DNA from: Flagellimonas aquimarina
GTDB lineage: Bacteria; Bacteroidota; Bacteroidia; Flavobacteriales; Flavobacteriaceae
Reading direction: 5' to 3'
Assembly: GCF_003149745.1 (NCBI RefSeq)
Contig: NZ_QGEG01000002.1
Coordinates: forward strand, 310,001-374,000
Length of the DNA stretch: 64,000 nucleotides
Shown: in pieces, positions 60,257 to 64,000 of the stretch
Layout of the letters: every line of letters begins with the position of its first letter
How positions within the stretch are numbered: the first letter of the stretch is position 1
Notes under the pieces: generated by a model
The model's database searches: none
Told to the model about the DNA's origin: nothing
The model's input: the letters and a program-made list of their open reading frames with translations, nothing else
Made by a program: the position numbers and the translations under genes

Positions 60257-61303
60257 TTATTTAAGTTCCTTGGTGATGTGGTCCAGTACTGTTTTAGCAG
60301 CGTAAAAGGGTGATATTCTGTTTTGCTCAACTGCTTTCAACATTTTTTCCTTAATCTCTTTATAGTATCTTTTCTGATGGAAGAATTGCTTTAGCTGTTC
60401 GTCAACAGTTTGAAGAAACCAATTCTTATTTTGCATTTTCCTATTTTTTTCAAAAAAATCGTTTTGCTGATTGTTGGATACGAAGTCCGTTACCATTTGC
60501 CATATTTCTAAAATTCCTTTGTTTTCAATTGAAGAACAGCTCATGACTTTAGGTGTCCATCCATTTTCTTTTGGGGGATATAGGTGTAAAGCCCGTGAAA
60601 ACTCTGTTTCTGCCAGTTTTGCTTTTTTAAGATTATCACCATCCGCTTTGTTAATGGCAATGGCATCTGCCATCTCCATAATACCTCTTTTTATGCCTTG
60701 CAATTCATCGCCGGCACCAGATAACTTTAATAGTAAGAAAAAATCTACCATGCTGTGCACAACAGTTTCACTCTGCCCAACACCTACTGTTTCTACAAGG
60801 ATAATATCATAACCGGCAGCTTCACATAGAATAATACTTTCTCTGGTTTTTCTTGCTACCCCTCCCAAAGATTCCCCAGAAGGTGAAGGCCTAATAAAGG
60901 CATTAGGGTCTTTGGCCAATGTTTCCATTCTGGTTTTGTCTCCAAGAATACTTCCTTTGGTGAGAGTGCTCGTTGGATCAACGGCCAAAACGGCCACTTT
61001 TTTACCTAGACCGGTAAGTGTCTTTCCAAATACCTCTATAAAAGAACTTTTTCCTACACCTGGAACTCCTGTAATTCCAATTCGGATACTTTTGCTGGGT
61101 TTGGAAAGGCATTTTTCAATAATGGCGTTGGCCTTTTCAAAATGTTCGGGCTTGGCGCTTTCCAAAAGCGTAATGGCCTTTGCAAGAATAGCCTTATCTC
61201 CTCTAAAAATACCATCGACCAACGATTCAATCGATGTTTCTTGTTTCCGAAGCTGCTTTATTTTTGAAACTGTATTTGTGGATATATCTTTTTTACTTGC
61301 CAA
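60257..61303 (-). CDS. meaB: Methylmalonyl-CoA mutase-associated GTPase MeaB
   Basis: A 348-residue SIMIBI GTPase that protects methylmalonyl-CoA mutase and gates its B12 cofactor. The P loop is GITGVPGVGKSSF (about 77-89), with LAVDPTSTLTKGSILGDK and the base-recognition NKADGDN. It implies a mutase elsewhere in the genome. The start MASKKDIS follows a gap of over 180 bases to the next gene. Confidence 0.95.
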   Translation of the reverse strand: MASKKDISTNTVSKIKQLRKQETSIESLVDGIFRGDKAILAKAITLLESAKPEHFEKANAIIEKCLSKPSKSIRIGITGVPGVGKSSFIEVFGKTLTGLGKKVAVLAVDPTSTLTKGSILGDKTRMETLAKDPNAFIRPSPSGESLGGVARKTRESIILCEAAGYDIILVETVGVGQSETVVHSMVDFFLLLKLSGAGDELQGIKRGIMEMADAIAINKADGDNLKKAKLAETEFSRALHLYPPKENGWTPKVMSCSSIENKGILEIWQMVTDFVSNNQQNDFFEKNRKMQNKNWFLQTVDEQLKQFFHQKRYYKEIKEKMLKAVEQNRISPFYAAKTVLDHITKELK

Positions 61304-61429
61304 GGATCAAATTCATGGAATTCATTACTAAGGTATAAAGTTTTCAATGTATTTCACACAAATTTAATGGTTGGTATTGGTTACTATCCACTTACAAGTA
61401 GTAACTTCTCTAGTTAAATATAAATGAGT

Positions 61430-61458
61430 CAAGCAATTTGCTTTTGTGCTATTGCTTG
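61430..61458. promoter_or_regulatory. Inverted repeat upstream of the Ohr-like gene
   Basis: CAAGCAAT (61430-61437) and ATTGCTTG (61451-61458) form a perfect 8-bp inverted repeat with a 13-base loop, 31 bases before the ohr ATG. It may be a regulator site or a leader hairpin. Confidence 0.45.
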
Positions 61459-61489
61459 TTTCAGAGAATAAGAATTAAAAGACTTACAG

Positions 61490-61915
61490 ATGAAAACTAT
61501 TTTTGAAAGTAAAGCTACCAATACAGGAGGTAGATCGGGACATGTTGAAAGTGAGGATGGGGTATTGAATTTTGACATTAGTATGCCAAATTCCAAAGGA
61601 AAGCCCAATGCAAAATCCACTAATCCAGAAGAACTCTTTGCCGCGGCGTATTCTAGTTGTTTTGCTGGCGCACTTCAGGTTGTTGCTAAAGAGCACGGGG
61701 TTGCTGATTTGGGAGACTTTAGTGTAACCGCAACTATATCTTTTAATACAGATGAAGATGGGGCCTTTCTAGAAGCTACCTTAGATTCTTATCTACCAAC
61801 TGTTGATAAAGAAACTGGCGAGAATTTAATAAATGCAGCTCATGAGATTTGCCCGTACAGCAAGGCCACAATGGACAACATTACTGTTCATTTAAATTTA
61901 TTGATGGACGAATAG
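61490..61915 (+). CDS. Ohr/OsmC family organic-hydroperoxide reductase
   Basis: A 141-residue thiol peroxidase that reduces organic peroxides, probably with lipoyl thiols. The two catalytic cysteines are C57 in AAYSSCFAGALQ and C121 in HEICPYSKAT. A beta-rich N-terminal half precedes them (GRSGHVESEDGVLNFDI). Length fits Ohr. A clear terminator follows. Confidence 0.92.
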   Translation: MKTIFESKATNTGGRSGHVESEDGVLNFDISMPNSKGKPNAKSTNPEELFAAAYSSCFAGALQVVAKEHGVADLGDFSVTATISFNTDEDGAFLEATLDSYLPTVDKETGENLINAAHEICPYSKATMDNITVHLNLLMDE

Positions 61916-61941
61916 CGAACTGAAAATTTTCAAAAAAATAA

Positions 61942-61975
61942 GATCCTGTTGAGCCCTCAACGGGATTTTTTTGTT
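61942..61975 (+). terminator. Intrinsic terminator after the Ohr-like gene
   Basis: ATCCTGTTGAG and CTCAACGGGAT form an 11-bp stem (with a G-T pair) around a 2-base loop, followed by a run of seven T. Confidence 0.85.
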
Positions 61976-62066
61976 AAAAATCACATAAAAGAGGGCTACT
62001 TTGCAACGGCGCATTTTTTTCATCGTCCTTAATACAAACGACCAAAATACCAAATAACAGCTGCCC

Positions 62067-62609
62067 ATGTTTCAAATTGAACTGGTAGAACAATGCAAGA
62101 CTAACGACCGAAAGGCACAATTGAAGCTCTACAAGCAATATTGTGACGGCATGTTCTGTGTAGCGATGCGTTTTTTAAAAAATCCAGATGATGCGGAAGA
62201 TGTATTGCAAGAATCATTCATCAAGGCGTTCCAAAGGATAGATCAGTTTAAGGGAGAAGTAACATTTGGCGCTTGGTTAAAAAGAATTGTAGTGAACAGA
62301 AGTATTGATTTTTTAAAATCAAAACATCAAAAAACCGTGGAGTTGAATGAAGGGTATTTACATCTTGCTGAGGATGAAGACTGGACTGTAGAAGATGGTA
62401 TCACTATTGAACAAGTAAAAATGGCAATTGAAGAATTACCGGACAAGTATAAATATGTTGTGAAATTATTTCTTTTAGAAGGTTATGACCATGGTGAAAT
62501 TGCACAAATACTGGAAATTTCTGATACTGCATCCAGAACAAGGTTATTGAGAGGAAAAGCAAGGTTAAAAGAAACACTTAAAGACAAAGCTTATGGCACA
62601 GGATCTTAG
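62067..62609 (+). CDS. ECF-type RNA polymerase sigma factor
   Basis: A 180-residue sigma-70 factor with regions 2 and 4 only. Region 2 has NPDDAEDVLQESFIKAFQRI and FGAWLKRIVVNRSID; region 4 has ELPDKYKYVVKLFLLEGYDH and EIAQILEISDTASRTRL. It directs polymerase to a specific promoter set and is probably held by the anti-sigma-like protein encoded next, with which it overlaps by 17 bases. Confidence 0.94.
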   Translation: MFQIELVEQCKTNDRKAQLKLYKQYCDGMFCVAMRFLKNPDDAEDVLQESFIKAFQRIDQFKGEVTFGAWLKRIVVNRSIDFLKSKHQKTVELNEGYLHLAEDEDWTVEDGITIEQVKMAIEELPDKYKYVVKLFLLEGYDHGEIAQILEISDTASRTRLLRGKARLKETLKDKAYGTGS

Positions 62610-63186
62610 AGAATTGTTTGAAAAGGAACGTGAGCAGATCACTCACAAAATTAAAAGTGGACATGAAAATCGTTTCCTGTCCAAATTGGAAGTGGAAATG
62701 CCGACTGAGAAAAAGTCCAGTTCTCTTATGTGGTTGTCCATTGCAGCATCTGTAGTTGTGATTGTTGGGTTGGGACTTTACTTTTTTTCTTCCACTGATC
62801 ATGTAGGAACAAATTCAAACCCCACAGTGGTCGAAAACAATACTTCAAAAGAAGTACAAGAAACCATTTCTCTGGGTGATCTTTCTCCAGACTTGAAGAA
62901 AATAGAAAGCTATTATGTTACCAATATTAATTTAGAACTGTCTGATTTGGAGTTTACCGGAGACAATAAAGTGATAATAGACGGCTATATGGAAAGACTT
63001 GGGGAACTTGACAAAGAGTACAATAGATTGAATATTGAACTTAATGAGATTGGGCCCAATGACCAGACTATAACGGCACTGGTTAAAAACCTGCAACTAA
63101 GATTACAGTTATTACAAAAATTAAAAACAAAGTTGAATCAATTAAAATCATCAAAAAATGAACAGAAATCATCAAATATTGTTTAA
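62593..63186 (+). CDS. Putative anti-sigma factor, single-pass membrane protein
   Basis: A 197-residue protein with a short cytoplasmic N terminus (GHENRFLSKLEVEM), one membrane helix at about 48-66 (LMWLSIAASVVVIVGLGLYF) and a periplasmic helical region with coiled-coil pattern (about 120-185). Its overlap with the ECF gene makes an anti-sigma role likely, though there is no zinc-binding anti-sigma domain. It overlaps the next gene by 29 bases. Confidence 0.7.
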   Translation: MAQDLRELFEKEREQITHKIKSGHENRFLSKLEVEMPTEKKSSSLMWLSIAASVVVIVGLGLYFFSSTDHVGTNSNPTVVENNTSKEVQETISLGDLSPDLKKIESYYVTNINLELSDLEFTGDNKVIIDGYMERLGELDKEYNRLNIELNEIGPNDQTITALVKNLQLRLQLLQKLKTKLNQLKSSKNEQKSSNIV

Positions 63187-64000
63187 TGTCTTTCTTTTTA
63201 CCATGGGGAGCATTATCTGCTATGGCCAAGAAAAATCTAAGACATACAAGGAGACTTTTAATGTAGGCAAAGATGCCGTATTGAACATTGATACCAGCCA
63301 TGCCGATATAGAATTTGAAACTTGGGACAAAAATCAAGTGGAAATTACTGCTACAGTTGAACTGGAAGAAGCGACAGATGAAGAAGCCAAGTCTTATTTT
63401 GAAAAAGACGCCATTAAAATTGTAGGAAACAGTAAAGAAATCACGGTAAGTACTGCAGGAGTAAATTTTGGAAATTCATTTGATTTTAGAGATTTGGACA
63501 TTGTGATTCCAGATGTGTCTTTTGTAGAGCCGCTCTTTGAAAGCTTAAGAATTCCGGAATTGCCAGAACTGGAAGCTGTTCCAAGAGTCCCGGAAGTGTT
63601 TGTAATTCCAGAATTACCGCCCATGCCTCCAATACCTTTTGTCCAGTTTGATTACGACAAGTACAAAAAGGATGGGGACAAATATCTTAAGGAATGGAAA
63701 AAAGATTTTGACAAAAACTTTGATAAAGAGTATAAAGACCGTTTTGAGGAGTGGAGCGAAGAAGTGGAGCAGAGGGCTGAGGAGAGAGAGAGAGAAATTC
63801 AAGAAAGACAAGAGGAAAGACAGAAACTTTTGGAAGAACGCAATGCCCTGCGCAAAGAAGCACGCGCTGTTCGGAACGAGGCTAGAATGCAAAGGGATGA
63901 GGCTAGGGCAGTAAGAAATGAGGCTAGGCACGAGGCAAGATCAGAAAGGTCCTTTACAATCACGAGGGACACTGATTCTGATACATTTTACTTTTCCTCA
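63158..64000 (+). CDS. Secreted DUF4097-like protein with charged coiled-coil insert (cut off)
   Basis: Starting at the ATG at 63158-63160 and open to the window end (281 codons). A signal peptide (FNVFLFTMGSIICYG) precedes a beta-rich region like the DUF4097 adhesin-type domain (GKDAVLNIDTSHADIEFET). A proline-rich linker (residues 132-160) and a long charged helix (165-264) follow, containing two copies of EARAVRNEAR at 234-243 and 248-257. It is the third gene of the ECF unit. The C-terminal end lies outside the window. Confidence 0.65.
   Translation, partial: MNRNHQILFNVFLFTMGSIICYGQEKSKTYKETFNVGKDAVLNIDTSHADIEFETWDKNQVEITATVELEEATDEEAKSYFEKDAIKIVGNSKEITVSTAGVNFGNSFDFRDLDIVIPDVSFVEPLFESLRIPELPELEAVPRVPEVFVIPELPPMPPIPFVQFDYDKYKKDGDKYLKEWKKDFDKNFDKEYKDRFEEWSEEVEQRAEEREREIQERQEERQKLLEERNALRKEARAVRNEARMQRDEARAVRNEARHEARSERSFTITRDTDSDTFYFSS

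Noticed and set aside
1..64000. CRISPR arrays, tRNA, rRNA or prophage genes
   Set aside because: No regularly spaced repeats, no clover-leaf candidates in the gaps I read, and no phage structural genes were seen.

Overview
The window looks like a chromosome segment from a marine-type member of the Flavobacteriaceae (Bacteroidota). It is AT-rich, it encodes two type IX secretion (T9SS) type B proteins, and gene groups such as DUF3276, a long NusB, DUF1573 and YajC are typical of that family. Promoters fit the Bacteroidota pattern (TTTG, then about 20 bases, then TAnnTTTG). The genus cannot be fixed from the sequence alone. Genes are dense, no intergenic stretch exceeds 300 bases, and I see no rRNA, tRNA, CRISPR array, prophage or intact insertion sequence.

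1-9.1 kb holds a cut-off peroxiredoxin, a YfiT/DinB protein, a minus-strand set (thioredoxin-like, cupin, GNAT, M14 peptidase, PUR-alpha-like DUF3276, ABC exporter) and a plus-strand set nusB, DUF1573 lipoprotein, yajC ending in a clear terminator. 9.1-16.9 kb has a Tat-exported oxidoreductase, a cupin gene bracketed by an inverted pair of structured elements, pepT, pyrD, a secreted DinB protein, a LysE exporter and HMG-CoA lyase.

16.9-19.8 kb is the most unusual part. A porin-like beta-barrel, a membrane-anchored FMN-binding (RnfG/NqrC-type) protein and a four-helix membrane protein form one unit. Its promoter sits among three copies of an AAGTCTAAATAAA-type palindrome, and further copies precede the FMN-binding gene and a small DUF6686-like gene. 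I read this as a repressor-controlled envelope redox module, perhaps responding to iron. That reading is inference.

19.8-31.8 kb is mostly core metabolism and stress genes (guaB, a DUF819 protein, a thioredoxin, lysA, a Lon-N protein, sucC, TerB, Hsp20, an M20 peptidase, uvrB). 31.8-38.1 kb has two T9SS type B surface proteins behind an ABC-2 transporter pair. 38.2-49.1 kb has a protein with kinase-like motifs, a nucleoid-associated protein, a tightly packed glycosyltransferase-Sua5-CCA-CtaA run, further glycosyltransferases, dapD, ruvX and def.

49.1-53.6 kb is a small glycan-degrading operon (GH3, SGNH hydrolase, GH20). 53.7-61.3 kb contains mazG, a MATE pump, and a phosphatase / glycosyltransferase / flippase group likely to modify envelope lipids or glycans, followed by meaB. 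The window ends with an Ohr-like protein and an overlapping ECF sigma / anti-sigma / charged-repeat surface protein operon that runs off the end.
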